A stretch of 64,000 nt of DNA from Bacillus multifaciens (lineage in GTDB: Bacteria > Bacillota > Bacilli > Bacillales > Bacillaceae_G), in contig NZ_JAVBXD010000015.1 in NCBI RefSeq assembly GCF_030756675.1, forward strand, positions 25,933 through 89,932. Reading direction: 5' to 3'. Under the pieces are notes generated by a model that saw only the letters and a list, made by a program, of their open reading frames with translations, had not been told where the DNA came from and did not search any database. The position numbers and the translations under genes were made by a program. Each line of letters begins with the position of its first letter. The first letter of the stretch is position 1. Positions 18,674-27,516 of the stretch are shown here, in pieces.

Positions 18674-20107
18674 TCATATAGTTTTTTTTTTCATATATTG
18701 ATGAATTACATAGATTCCATAGCTTTGAATAATGAAGAAGCTAGGAATGATAAAATATCGATACCTTGTCTGTATCTCTATTAAAAAATGAACAGCTATA
18801 TATCCGATAATAAGTAAGAGAAATAATGTATAATGAAAGTTTTTCTGTTTTGTGAAAAGAAGGGGTAATAATCCAATTACACCAAATAACATAGTTGCCA
18901 TATACACATATTTTTCATATTTCATGGATGTATCAATTAATTCTTTTTTGTTTAAGTGATTTAAGCTCCAGTAACCAGCGGAGTCAATATCACCCCACAT
19001 AGAGGAAAATTTATCTCCAAAGAGCGTGAATAGCTTTTCTTTATCTGCAATTCGTTCTTTAATGAGTTTCATTTCTACTGCTTTTCGTTCTTCACCTATT
19101 TCTAGGCCTAAGATTTGTTCAGCATCTGATTCTGAATATGAGCCTGCTGTTTCATGGTTAAGCCCTATGGAAAATTTCCAAAGAGGGTCACGATTAGATA
19201 AAGGATATTTTGTAACTCCTGTAGTAATGAACAGAGAGCTTACAATATAATGGACAGCGTAAAAAACAACAAGAATACCAATGAGTTTCTTTGTAGTAGT
19301 AAACATTGTTTGTTTATCTTTTCCAAGAAATCCATGAAGGAATAGGTAAATGATAACTGCTAATAAAATGAGACTACCTAGAGGGCGTATTATATCACCA
19401 AGCGCTAGTGTAATTCCGACAAAAATCCAAGTATATTTACTGTGGAGCCCTTTTGTTACTAGTAAATAGAATCCTAAATAAAATAAAAAGGTTGCAAGGT
19501 GTTCATTAGTTAAGACAGAACTCATCATAATGCTTGAAATATAAAAGGCATATAATAGTCCAGCTATGCGTCCAGTCCATTCATTGAAAACTTTGCTTGT
19601 AATGCCATATATACATAGTGTCGTTCCTGTACAATAAAGGACATTTAACAACTTTAAAATGAATATATGGTTACCAAATAATTTGATGACAAAAGCCTGA
19701 TACATCATAAATCCTAGTTGATACACCCATGTTGTGTAGTAGGGAGAACTTGAGAAACTATAATCGCCGTGAGCAGCTTGTACAGCACTCTCATACATTA
19801 ATGCAAAGTCAGATTCAACTGGTGTTGGGATTTTTAGAATCCAAATAAATCGAGTGATAAACGCACAAAGTGTTAATAAAATAATAAATGTAGTTTTTGA
19901 AAAGTATGTATTACAAAGATAAGTTAGTAGTATAAGCAAAATCATGGTGATAATTATAATGGGAGCACTAATAAGTGTTCGAACGAATAGAGTTTCTTTA
20001 ACAGTTAAATAAGAATTCCAAATAGAAAAAGCAAAGATAAGTAAGCACAAAATTGTGAGGCACTTTGCTAACAATGAACTGAAACGACTCCATTGTATGG
20101 TTAACAT
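18674..20107 (-). CDS. GT-C/GT39-like polytopic membrane glycosyltransferase
   Basis: About 477 aa with 10-11 membrane helices. The first extracytoplasmic loop has ESDFALMYESA, matching the acidic loop motif of GT-C/GT39 enzymes that transfer sugars from polyprenyl phosphate; charged loops also occur near LSNRDPLW and SESDAEQ. The start is placed at the ATG at 20105-20107 because AAGGGGTG precedes it; an upstream in-frame ATG would add 17 residues. It is a clear paralogue of the plus-strand gene at 26141 (NEHLAT, IRPLG and ILQSYGIYVI-type segments shared). Substrate unknown. Confidence 0.8.
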   Translation of the reverse strand: MLTIQWSRFSSLLAKCLTILCLLIFAFSIWNSYLTVKETLFVRTLISAPIIIITMILLILLTYLCNTYFSKTTFIILLTLCAFITRFIWILKIPTPVESDFALMYESAVQAAHGDYSFSSSPYYTTWVYQLGFMMYQAFVIKLFGNHIFILKLLNVLYCTGTTLCIYGITSKVFNEWTGRIAGLLYAFYISSIMMSSVLTNEHLATFLFYLGFYLLVTKGLHSKYTWIFVGITLALGDIIRPLGSLILLAVIIYLFLHGFLGKDKQTMFTTTKKLIGILVVFYAVHYIVSSLFITTGVTKYPLSNRDPLWKFSIGLNHETAGSYSESDAEQILGLEIGEERKAVEMKLIKERIADKEKLFTLFGDKFSSMWGDIDSAGYWSLNHLNKKELIDTSMKYEKYVYMATMLFGVIGLLPLLFTKQKNFHYTLFLLLIIGYIAVHFLIEIQTRYRYFIIPSFFIIQSYGIYVIHQYMKKKTI

Positions 20108-20250
20108 GATTGAATACACCCCTTGTTGCATATAATGATTTATACAGGAATAAGGCACGCTACTTATTGCACTTAAGAACTCGAAGTTTTACTTTATAAG
20201 AATACAATTTTTTTCAACAAGGTAAAATGTTTTTCAGAAAGAAAAAATAA

Positions 20251-20289
20251 TAAAATATGCCCCTTGTTTAGACAAGAGGCATATTTTTA
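20251..20289. terminator. hairpin between convergent-facing units
   Basis: ATATGCCCCTTGT / ACAAGAGGCATAT with one mismatch and flanking A- and T-runs. It lies between the bcr1-like copy and the start of the GT39-like gene, so it may end ABC-F transcription. Confidence 0.6.
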
Positions 20290-20442
20290 TCCCGCTATTC
20301 GTGGGCGTCCTGCGATTCTGAGCGAGCCGCTTCCGCTTTTTTAAAGAAGTTAGGTGGGAGATAAACTGTCCGTAAAAGCCCGATTGGTGAGGGCTGATAA
20401 TCAGTGGGGATAACGCCCCCCACTGATTAAAGTTTCACTTTA
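20285..20442. repeat. bcr1-like repeat, nearly full copy
   Basis: About 158 bp. It shares long stretches with the copy at 39355: TTTATCCCGC, GAGCGAGCCGCTTCCGCTTTT-like sequence, AAGAAGTTAGGTGGGAGATA, CCGTAAAAGCCCGATTGG, AATCAGTGGGG and CCCCCACTGATTAAAG, then TTTCACTTTAT. Its last bases supply the TAA stop of the ABC-F gene on the minus strand. Confidence 0.8.
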
Positions 20443-21999
20443 TTGATGAGCTGCTTTCTCTGCCCATTCTTCTACGTTCCAAACTTTTGTAATCCAACCT
20501 TCATAAAAGTCCGGCTCGTGACAAACAAGAACGATTGTACCTTTATATGCTTTCATAGCACGCTGTAATTCTTCTTTTGCTGTTACGTCGAGATGGTTTG
20601 TTGGCTCATCAAATAATAGCCAGTTACTTTCCGTTGCCATTAATTTGCATAAACGAACTTTTGCTTGTTCACCACCACTTAATTGGCTCAGTGGACGAGA
20701 AATATGTTCATTTTTTAAGCCACATTTCGCAAGCATTGCACGTACTTGATGCTGATCTAAGTGCGGGAACGCATTCCATACATCATCAATTGGCGTAATA
20801 TTTTCAGCCTTAACTTCTTGTTCAAAATAAGCGGGCTCTAAGAAATCACCAAGACTAATTTTTCCGTTTAGCGGTTTAATTTTTCCAAGAATCGTTTTGA
20901 GTAATGTTGATTTTCCGACCCCGTTACATCCAACAATGGCAATTTTTTCACCGCGTTCAATTGTCATTGTTAACTTCGGTAAGAGAGGATGTGTGTAGCC
21001 GATTTCTACACCTTCTCCTTCAAAGACAAAACGACTGCTCGCGCGGCATTCTTTAAAAGAAAACTCCGGTTTCATAGCAGTTTCTGGACGATCAATACGT
21101 TCCATACGATTGAGTTGTTTTTGACGGCTTTTTGCACGTCCAGTTGTTGAGTAACGCGCTTTATTTCGCGCAATAAAATCTTCTTGCTGTTTAATGAATT
21201 CTTGTTGTTTTTGATATGCTTGTAAATGTTGATTTTTGTTAATTTCTGCTAGTTCTAAGAACTTTTCATATGTTGCTGTATAACGTGACATTTTTGAAAA
21301 CTCAAGATGGAAAATAACATTAACACATTTGTTCATAAACTCTGTATCATGGGAAATTAAAAGGAACGCATGAGGATATTCCTTTAAATAGTTTGTTAAC
21401 CATTGAATATGTTCAACGTCTAAATAGTTCGTTGGCTCATCGAGTAATAGTACCTCAGGCTGCTCAAGTAATAGCTTCGCAAGTAATACTTTCGTACGTT
21501 GTCCACCACTTAACGCTGAAACATCACGATCTAGGCCAATTGCATCAATTCCAAGACCGCGTGCTGCTTCTTCAATTTTAATATCTAATAAATAGAAGCC
21601 GCCTGCTTCAAGTGCATCTTGCACTCCTGCCATTTTTTCAAGTAGTTCTTCTAATTCTTCTGGCGATGCTGTTGCCATGTTCTCAGCAATTGTATTTAAC
21701 TCTTTTTCTTTTTCAAATAAAGGTAAGAATGCATCCGTTAATACATCACGAATCGTTCGTCCAGGTGTTAAAATTGTGTGTTGATCTAAATATCCATAGT
21801 GTGTGCCTGGTGTCCATTCTACACGACCTTGATCATGAATCAGTTGCCCTGTAATAATATTCATAAATGTTGATTTACCAACACCATTTGCACCGACTAA
21901 TCCGACATGTTCTCCTGCTAATAAACGCATTGATACATCTTTAAATAGTGTACGGTCACCAAAAGTATGACCTAGATTTTCAACTGTTAATAAGCTCAT
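20440..21999 (-). CDS. ABC-F family ATPase
   Basis: Soluble twin-ATPase of the ABC-F family, which act on ribosomes in translation or antibiotic protection; 519 aa with no membrane part. Two ABC domains: GANGVGKST with LSGGQRTK and LLLDEPTNYLD, then GCNGVGKST with LSGGEQAK and LLFDEPTNHLD. Between them is the charged interdomain linker of about 80 residues (YQKQQEFIKQQEDFIARNK). It resembles B. subtilis YfmM in length and start, but I do not assign a symbol. GGAGGACAC precedes the ATG. Its stop codon is provided by the adjoining repeat. Confidence 0.93.
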   Translation of the reverse strand: MSLLTVENLGHTFGDRTLFKDVSMRLLAGEHVGLVGANGVGKSTFMNIITGQLIHDQGRVEWTPGTHYGYLDQHTILTPGRTIRDVLTDAFLPLFEKEKELNTIAENMATASPEELEELLEKMAGVQDALEAGGFYLLDIKIEEAARGLGIDAIGLDRDVSALSGGQRTKVLLAKLLLEQPEVLLLDEPTNYLDVEHIQWLTNYLKEYPHAFLLISHDTEFMNKCVNVIFHLEFSKMSRYTATYEKFLELAEINKNQHLQAYQKQQEFIKQQEDFIARNKARYSTTGRAKSRQKQLNRMERIDRPETAMKPEFSFKECRASSRFVFEGEGVEIGYTHPLLPKLTMTIERGEKIAIVGCNGVGKSTLLKTILGKIKPLNGKISLGDFLEPAYFEQEVKAENITPIDDVWNAFPHLDQHQVRAMLAKCGLKNEHISRPLSQLSGGEQAKVRLCKLMATESNWLLFDEPTNHLDVTAKEELQRAMKAYKGTIVLVCHEPDFYEGWITKVWNVEEWAEKAAHQ

Positions 22000-22051
22000 A
22001 GTGTCCTCCGCCCTGTTTGAAATATATAAATTTATTTTAATTTTTCAATAT

Positions 22052-22147
22052 AAAAGTCGCTGCTATGCAGCATAAAAAATGCCCTGCACTCGCTTTCTCT
22101 TTTTGCAGCTGCTCTTGACTATCTAAAAAGAAAGAGATTTTAGGTCA
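22052..22147 (-). repeat. dispersed repeat family R2, internally shortened copy
   Basis: On the reverse strand: CTCTTTCTTTTTAGA, then AGAGAAAGCGAGTGCAGG, CATTTTTTATGCTGCATAGCAG, matching the R2 ends CTTTCTTTTTAG and AGAAAGCAAGTAGCGG, then the segment ending in GCATAGCAG, with the middle missing. It lies upstream of the ABC-F gene. Confidence 0.5.
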
Positions 22148-22505
22148 GTGTTTCAATTTATAATAGTATCTTGAATCATGATACTAAATTCTTAAATATA
22201 ATGCTATCTTTTATCTTTGAATGAACACGTATTCTTTATGGAAATTAACTGTAACTTTATGGGGTTTTCATTACAACAATGTAATGTTCCTGTAAGCTAA
22301 ATCGATAGTGAGGTTCTTATATATATTATAAAATTTAGTCAGTAAGGTGGTACAAACACTGTAAAGATGAATAAACATAATGATAAAAAATACGAGAATG
22401 TGTGCTGTATACCAATATGATAAATAGTCATTCGTGTATTCATCTTATATTTGTTTAGAGATTACAAAAACCCCCCCTTGTTTTTACGAAAAGACCCCTT
22501 GTATA
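22148..22505. other. non-coding AT-rich stretch
   Basis: Part of the 655-bp gap between the ABC-F and GT2 genes. I see no reading frame with a ribosome binding site and no RNA gene. There are a C-run near 22470 and AT-rich sequence only. Confidence 0.5.
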
Positions 22506-22549
22506 AAGAGCAACTGTTCCTGTCCGGGACAGTTGCTCTTTTTTTTCTG
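22506..22549. terminator. strong hairpin with T-run
   Basis: AAGAGCAACTGT-CC / GG-ACAGTTGCTCTT with a T8 tail; strong on the plus strand, though no plus-strand gene precedes it closely. Confidence 0.75.
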
Positions 22550-22558
22550 CTTATTCGA

Positions 22559-22590
22559 GAACAGTTAATACAAGTTGCAATTAACTGTTC
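22559..22590. repeat. perfect 11-bp inverted repeat
   Basis: GAACAGTTAAT and ATTAACTGTTC separated by 10 nt. It shares AACAGTT with the neighbouring hairpins. Confidence 0.6.
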
Positions 22591-22595
22591 TATTT

Positions 22596-22648
22596 GCCAA
22601 CAGTAAGCCCCCTACCTCAATATTGTGGGTGGGGGGCTTACTGCTGGC
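22596..22648 (-). terminator. long hairpin downstream of the GT2 gene
   Basis: Arms GCCAACAGTAAGCCCCCTACC and GGT-GGGGGGCTTACTG-TGGC pair with a few mismatches around an 11-nt loop. It lies 6 nt after the minus-strand GT2 stop. The CTACCTCA / GGTGGGGG core recalls the bcr1-like repeat. Confidence 0.65.
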
Positions 22649-22654
22649 ATGAAT

Positions 22655-23476
22655 TTATTTAAAGTATCCTCTAACAATCCCTTTTAAGCGATTTGTATGG
22701 AATTTTCGTTTATCATTAGAGATGTTTTGCATTGCACGGAATAAAGCGGCGGCAATGGCGCGTAAAAAGTAAGGGAATCCATAATGTAAGCGAATGACTC
22801 TTCCGAAACCGCCGGCATAGGAAATAGCTCTTTTTAGTGATTGCTCATTAATAATCTCTTCTTTTACTGGATGATATACGAAAAGATCTTTCTTAAATAA
22901 ACCTGTATAGCCATTCTTCATACCGCGAAGTACAAAGTCGGTTTCTTCACCGGCTCCGTAAATTGTCCCTGCTCCAACTCCTAAGTTTTCATCAAATGTG
23001 CCTACATCTTGTACGAACTGCTTCGTAAAGAAAAGGGCAAAGGAAGGGCCCATGAATCCGTATTTGTTATTTAAAATAATATCTGTTTTAGGAGCATGTA
23101 TTAAAGAGCCTGTCCCTTCTACATTTGTTGTATTGGTGGAAATAAAATGAATATTGTTATTTCGTTTAAACGTCTCCTGAATGTTTTCTAACACATTCGT
23201 TTCGTAAATACAGTCGTCATCTGGAAAAGCGATAACATCACCATCAGCTACTTTTAAACCTGTGTTTCGTGCACGGGAGAGTCCTTTGATTGGCGTGTAT
23301 ATATAATTGATTGGGAATTTTTCTTTATAGTCATTAAATAAATCTGCGATTGGTGTATCGTTTTGGTCGACTACAATGAGTTCAAAGCCTTTATATGTTT
23401 GCTTTTCTAACGATTTTAGTAAATCTATAATATCATCACGTCTGCCGCAAGTCGCCATGATTAAAGAGAATTTCAA
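22655..23476 (-). CDS. GT2 family glycosyltransferase
   Basis: Cytoplasmic or membrane-associated inverting glycosyltransferase, 273 aa. GT-A fold motifs: LIMATCGRRDDI, VVDQNDT, GLSRARNTGLK and the metal-binding AFPDDDCIYE, then GAGEETDF. The start is TTG at 23476 with AAAGGAG 9 nt upstream; the first residues MKFSLIMATCGR fit the fold. The next gene upstream on the same strand is a Wzx-type flippase, 66 nt away, so both probably serve one surface polysaccharide. Donor and acceptor unknown. Confidence 0.9.
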   Translation of the reverse strand: MKFSLIMATCGRRDDIIDLLKSLEKQTYKGFELIVVDQNDTPIADLFNDYKEKFPINYIYTPIKGLSRARNTGLKVADGDVIAFPDDDCIYETNVLENIQETFKRNNNIHFISTNTTNVEGTGSLIHAPKTDIILNNKYGFMGPSFALFFTKQFVQDVGTFDENLGVGAGTIYGAGEETDFVLRGMKNGYTGLFKKDLFVYHPVKEEIINEQSLKRAISYAGGFGRVIRLHYGFPYFLRAIAAALFRAMQNISNDKRKFHTNRLKGIVRGYFK

Positions 23477-23542
23477 TCGGAACAGCTCCTTTAAAGAAGT
23501 TTCATTCGCTTAAACATGCAAGATGGTGTTTTGTTACTTACA

Positions 23543-24997
23543 TTATTTTTTCTTCAGCTTTTCTTTCATTTTATCTAAAAACATAAACAATATCTCATCT
23601 TTTGTTATCAATAAAATTAATGCATATACACATCCGCATATGATGACTGTAACAAGAACAGAAAGGGTTTTTCCTGCAATTGTTATATGGATAAGATAGG
23701 ATAATGGTACAAATGTAAGTGAATAGAAGAGATATTTTAGTTTCGACATATCGAATAATGTGTAATTTACTTTTAGTTTCTTTTTTACATATATATATTC
23801 CAGTGTAATTAACAAGCAGTATGCAATTGTAGTTGTGACAATTGCTGTTGTCGGTGTGAATACGTGAAAGACGATCAGCAAGATATTTAAAATAAGGTTT
23901 AGAAAACCACCAATGAATAAAAAACGTACTAAAATGTTTTCTTTCTTTTTTACGTAAATAATTTGATTCGATAAAATGGATTCGATACCTATTGCAATCA
24001 TGTATAATGCAAAAGCAACTAATGTGCCACCAGCGTTAGCAAATTTATTTCCCCCGTAAATAATAACAGCCCCATGAGCGATAAGCATTAAGCCAATAGC
24101 TGCTGGAAATAATGTAATAAAGTACACTTTTGAGATTTTATTTAATAATGCTTCATACTCTTTTTCATCTGCATTTCCTGATAAATAAGAGAGCCGCGGA
24201 ATGGTAACTTGAATTACACTTAACATAAGTGTATTAATAATTGTCATAATTTGAAAAGCCATGACATAGTAAGAAAGTTCGGATTTACCAGCATACTCCC
24301 CTAATAATAGTCGGTCTAATTGTGTATATAGAATAGTTGCATTTGAAAAGATAACAACTAAAAATAATGGTTTTAAATGCCGAACAATGGTTATGTTGGA
24401 AAAATCGAACTTAACTTGACGTTTTACATATACAAAACTGATAAAATGGTTTAAAAATGTTGATAAAACTAATAAACTTGCAAATTGTTTGTAATCATTT
24501 GCACCATGAATAAAAATAAATAGAAGGACAACATAAATGAGACGAACAACAATTGTTTTTTTCGCAATGAAATCATAATTTTCATGTGCTTCATTGTACC
24601 ATTCTACATAAAATAAACTTGAAATAAAGTTGAACCCGAAAATAAGAAGAACAGGAAATTCCTCTTTATTTTCATATCCAATGTAACTAAAAAGTAAAAA
24701 GGCAATTAAAGCAAGGATACTAGTTGTAAAATTAATAAGATATAAATTTGTAAACAATTGGGAAGTTTTTTTTCTATCCTTTTTAACTAAGCTAATTTCG
24801 CGTAAACCATATTGATACACACCAAATGTAGCAAACACAAAGAAAAAATTAAAAATTGTTTCGCTATTGTTAACTGTTCCCATTGAATGAGGCCCGAGCA
24901 TTCGATATGCATAGGGGCCTACTAGAAGCGGAAGGATAATATTAAAGGTGTTGAGCAATAATTTATAAAAAATATTTGATCCAATTGATTTTTGCAT
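23543..24997 (-). CDS. Wzx-type oligosaccharide flippase
   Basis: Membrane exporter of the MATE/MOP superfamily that flips lipid-linked sugar units; about 484 aa with 12-14 hydrophobic segments. N-terminal NTFNIILPLLVGPYAYRMLGP and the FGVYQYGLREISLVKKD loop are typical of polysaccharide biosynthesis flippases. A further upstream TTG-type start would add 23 residues; AAAGGTGA 6-7 nt before the ATG at 24995-24997 settles the start at MQKSIGSNIF. Forms a likely two-gene unit with the GT2 gene downstream. Confidence 0.9.
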   Translation of the reverse strand: MQKSIGSNIFYKLLLNTFNIILPLLVGPYAYRMLGPHSMGTVNNSETIFNFFFVFATFGVYQYGLREISLVKKDRKKTSQLFTNLYLINFTTSILALIAFLLFSYIGYENKEEFPVLLIFGFNFISSLFYVEWYNEAHENYDFIAKKTIVVRLIYVVLLFIFIHGANDYKQFASLLVLSTFLNHFISFVYVKRQVKFDFSNITIVRHLKPLFLVVIFSNATILYTQLDRLLLGEYAGKSELSYYVMAFQIMTIINTLMLSVIQVTIPRLSYLSGNADEKEYEALLNKISKVYFITLFPAAIGLMLIAHGAVIIYGGNKFANAGGTLVAFALYMIAIGIESILSNQIIYVKKKENILVRFLFIGGFLNLILNILLIVFHVFTPTTAIVTTTIAYCLLITLEYIYVKKKLKVNYTLFDMSKLKYLFYSLTFVPLSYLIHITIAGKTLSVLVTVIICGCVYALILLITKDEILFMFLDKMKEKLKKK

Positions 24998-25061
24998 AAT
25001 TTCACCTTTCACTGATAGTTCTTGAAATAAAATGCTTTTGTTGTAAGCCTTGCATGTTAAC

Positions 25062-25107
25062 CACATCCAGATACTCTCGCCCTCTCTAAAAAGAGGTTTT
25101 TTAACTT
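25062..25107 (-). repeat. end fragment of repeat family R2
   Basis: The reverse strand reads AACCTCTTTTTAGAGAGGGCGAGAGTATCTGG in pieces matching the R2 start (CCTCTTTTTTAGG, GCGAGAGCATCTGGCC). About 45 bp only, 65 bp upstream of the flippase start. The rest of the gap to 25297 shows no gene. Confidence 0.55.
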
Positions 25108-25297
25108 TTTATATATTGAGTGATATTCACGGAATGTTCCTTTGGCTAATCAGTTATGTAAGGGATTTAATTATAAGTAATTACGGATATAAGTTTACCG
25201 CAGATAAACTTTGTAAAGCAACAGTAGATTCTTTTCTTAATTGTATTAAAAATAGCATACGATGTATGAAAATAGCCTTAGTATTTCTTCATACATT

Positions 25298-25326
25298 AAA
25301 AAAACTTGGCGAATACATTCGCCAAG
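25298..25326 (-). terminator. terminator of the thioesterase gene
   Basis: Stem CTTGGCGAAT / ATTCGCCAAG, followed on the minus strand by a T-run (plus-strand A-run at 25298-25304). Confidence 0.9.
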
Positions 25327-25340
25327 TAGAGGGTGTAGAA

Positions 25341-25853
25341 TTATACATTCCACGGTTTTTGAATTGTTAGTACTTCTGCCATTTCCTTACTTTTTAATCG
25401 GTTCATTTTTCGTTTTTCTGCACGTTCCCCGCCTGTGTTGTATAACCAGAGCTCTTCCTCTGTTTCAGCGATTACACCTGGTACAGAGGCTGGTTTTCCA
25501 TCTTTTAATGCGACGAAAGTGATAAAGCAAGTAGCGGCAATGCGGCGTTGCCCGCCTAATAAATCCTCTGCAACGATTTTTACGAATACTTCCATAGAAG
25601 ATCTTCCTGTATAACAAACGAATGCTTCATAGCAAACAGAATCGGTTTGATGAATTGGTGTTAAGAAATCAACAGAATCGATAGAAGCAGTTACACAATG
25701 CTCACGGCTATGGCGTGCAGCGGCGATAGATGCGATGCTATCAATTTCTGCTAATAATTTTCCGCCAAATAATGTTTGATGGTTGTTTAAGTCATTTGGA
25801 AAAACACGTGTTGTTTTTATCGCTCTTGACTCTCTCATAAATTTCTTTTCCAT
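25341..25853 (-). CDS. acyl-CoA thioesterase, hotdog fold
   Basis: Cytosolic thioesterase hydrolysing acyl-CoA, of the YkhA/YciA/BACH group; 170 aa. Hotdog features: NDLNNHQTLFGGKLLAEIDSIASIAAARHS (read in parts), where N-xx-TLFGG and the following Asp form the active region, then ASIDSVDFLTPI and a C-terminal ITFVALKDG strand. The start is the ATG at 25853 with CAGGAG 8 nt upstream; an upstream frame would add 13 residues. Single gene with its own terminator, divergent from the GT-C-like gene at 26141. Confidence 0.92.
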   Translation of the reverse strand: MEKKFMRESRAIKTTRVFPNDLNNHQTLFGGKLLAEIDSIASIAAARHSREHCVTASIDSVDFLTPIHQTDSVCYEAFVCYTGRSSMEVFVKIVAEDLLGGQRRIAATCFITFVALKDGKPASVPGVIAETEEELWLYNTGGERAEKRKMNRLKSKEMAEVLTIQKPWNV

Positions 25854-26140
25854 ATTATCTACTCCTGTTTTGTTTGTTCTAATGATATTCATCAGAACTT
25901 AATTTATTTCGTCCATCATTCATTATAAATAGTGAACGACAGTTTCTCTGTATATAGATTGTAGTGTAAAAGAGATTTCGCTTACATTGCAAGGGGAATA
26001 TATGATGTTACTAACTTTGTCATAGAAATAGAGTACCGGTATTCTATTTATTCGTGATAAAATCGTTTTGTTACAAATATGAAGTTAAGGGTATAGATAC
26101 CTATTAACAAGAGAAAAAAGAGGTGCGATAGAATAAAGTT

Positions 26141-27466
26141 ATGGGCAAGGTACAGATAGGTTTTTCAGCTTTTTTTAACAAGGTAGTAGTTGGACTCATG
26201 TTCCTCTTTTTTGCATATTCCTTTTGGTATTCTTTTGGCGAGGTAAAAACTGTTTTTGGCGTAAACTCCTCTAGTTTAGCGATTGTATTAGGTGTTTGTA
26301 TCATTTTACTTTTACTGACTACCTCTATTTTACAATATCGATTTACGAATAAACAATTTATTATTTTTCTCATTTCAGGTACTGTATTACTCCGGTTTCT
26401 ATCCATTGTGTTAATAAAAGTTCCAATCGAAAGTGACATGAATGTGATGTATGAAGCTGCTAAGCAAGTTGCACAAGGAAATACTATTTTTAGCAGTCTA
26501 GAAGCTGTAGTTCAATCTCCTTTTATTATGTATGAGTCTTTTTTTATTCGTTTTTTTGGAGATGCAACGTTTGTCTTAAAGGTATGTAATGCTTTATATT
26601 GCGGAGCTACCGCTTATTTTATTTATCAGCTTGCTTCAAAGCTATTTCATGAAGAATGTGGCCGAATTGCAGCGATATTATACGCTTTGTATATTCCTAA
26701 TATCATGCTTTGTTCTATGTTAACGAATGAACATTTGGCAACATGTTTATTTTATCTTGCTTGTTACTTACTTATACATAAAGGCTTAAGTCATTCGTAT
26801 ATGTGGGGAATCGCTGCTGCTTTATTTGCTTTCAGTAATATGATTCGTCCATTAGGTTTATTTTTGATTACCGTTCTTGTTCTGTATCTTGTATTGGTAG
26901 AAGTTTTACAAAGTCCAGATAGAAAAAGAGTGTTGATTAGACTAGTAGGTGTATGTGTTATATTTTATGGTGTTCATTATGCAGTAAGTTATGCATTGGG
27001 AACAGCAGGTAACTCACGATACATCTTTACAAATGATCGATATATTCAAGCTGTCTTAGTAGGAAAAAATGAAAAAACAACAAAACAAGAGAAAAAAGAA
27101 TATAATATGGATTTTATAAACAAAAAGTTAAATGAAATAGAAAAGGATCGTTTTTCTTCTATTCAAACGAGTTTAGGAAAGCTAGAAAAACAAGAAATGA
27201 AAAACACCTTTATAAAAGGTGGATATTTTATATACATGATAATTACGATATTTGCAGCGATTTCTATGTTACATCTTCTAGTACAAAAACAGGAAAATAG
27301 AAATTATATGCTGTTTTTACTCATTATTGCGGGTTATTTATGTACAAGGTTTATGAATATGCATATTGTATATGAGGGTGTATTAGTTCCGAGCCTATTG
27401 ATATTACAAAGCTATGGGATATATGTGATAAATCAGTATTGTCAAAAACTATTTTTTAAAAAGTAA
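26141..27466 (+). CDS. GT-C/GT39-like polytopic membrane glycosyltransferase, paralogue
   Basis: 441 aa with about 10 membrane helices. It shares with the minus-strand protein at 18674 the acidic loop ESDMNVMYEAA (there ESDFALMYESA), LYAxYIxxIM, LTNEHLAT, IRPLG and the C-terminal LQSYGIYVINQYC, so the two are paralogues. The loop between residues 305 and 350 is rich in K and E. AAGAGGTG lies rather far (14 nt) from the ATG, so the start is less certain. The function is probably sugar transfer from a lipid carrier outside the membrane; substrate unknown. Confidence 0.8.
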   Translation: MGKVQIGFSAFFNKVVVGLMFLFFAYSFWYSFGEVKTVFGVNSSSLAIVLGVCIILLLLTTSILQYRFTNKQFIIFLISGTVLLRFLSIVLIKVPIESDMNVMYEAAKQVAQGNTIFSSLEAVVQSPFIMYESFFIRFFGDATFVLKVCNALYCGATAYFIYQLASKLFHEECGRIAAILYALYIPNIMLCSMLTNEHLATCLFYLACYLLIHKGLSHSYMWGIAAALFAFSNMIRPLGLFLITVLVLYLVLVEVLQSPDRKRVLIRLVGVCVIFYGVHYAVSYALGTAGNSRYIFTNDRYIQAVLVGKNEKTTKQEKKEYNMDFINKKLNEIEKDRFSSIQTSLGKLEKQEMKNTFIKGGYFIYMIITIFAAISMLHLLVQKQENRNYMLFLLIIAGYLCTRFMNMHIVYEGVLVPSLLILQSYGIYVINQYCQKLFFKK

Positions 27467-27515
27467 AACTCCTATGAGTGTGGATGTGTTTCTTCCTCGC
27501 TCTTAGGAGTTTTGT
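27465..27515. terminator. shared terminator of convergent genes
   Basis: AAAACTCCTA / TAGGAGTTTT with a long loop that can pair further (GAGTG with CGCTC). It lies between the GT-C-like gene and the convergent hemAT. Confidence 0.75.
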
Positions 27516-27516
27516 T

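Noticed and set aside
18481-18681. Plus-strand frame overlapping the msrAB end
   Set aside because: It runs through the msrAB terminator hairpin and has no start signal.
20440-21999. ABC-F gene as an antibiotic-resistance determinant with leader attenuation
   Set aside because: No leader peptide or attenuator recognised upstream; the upstream region holds only a repeat R2 copy.
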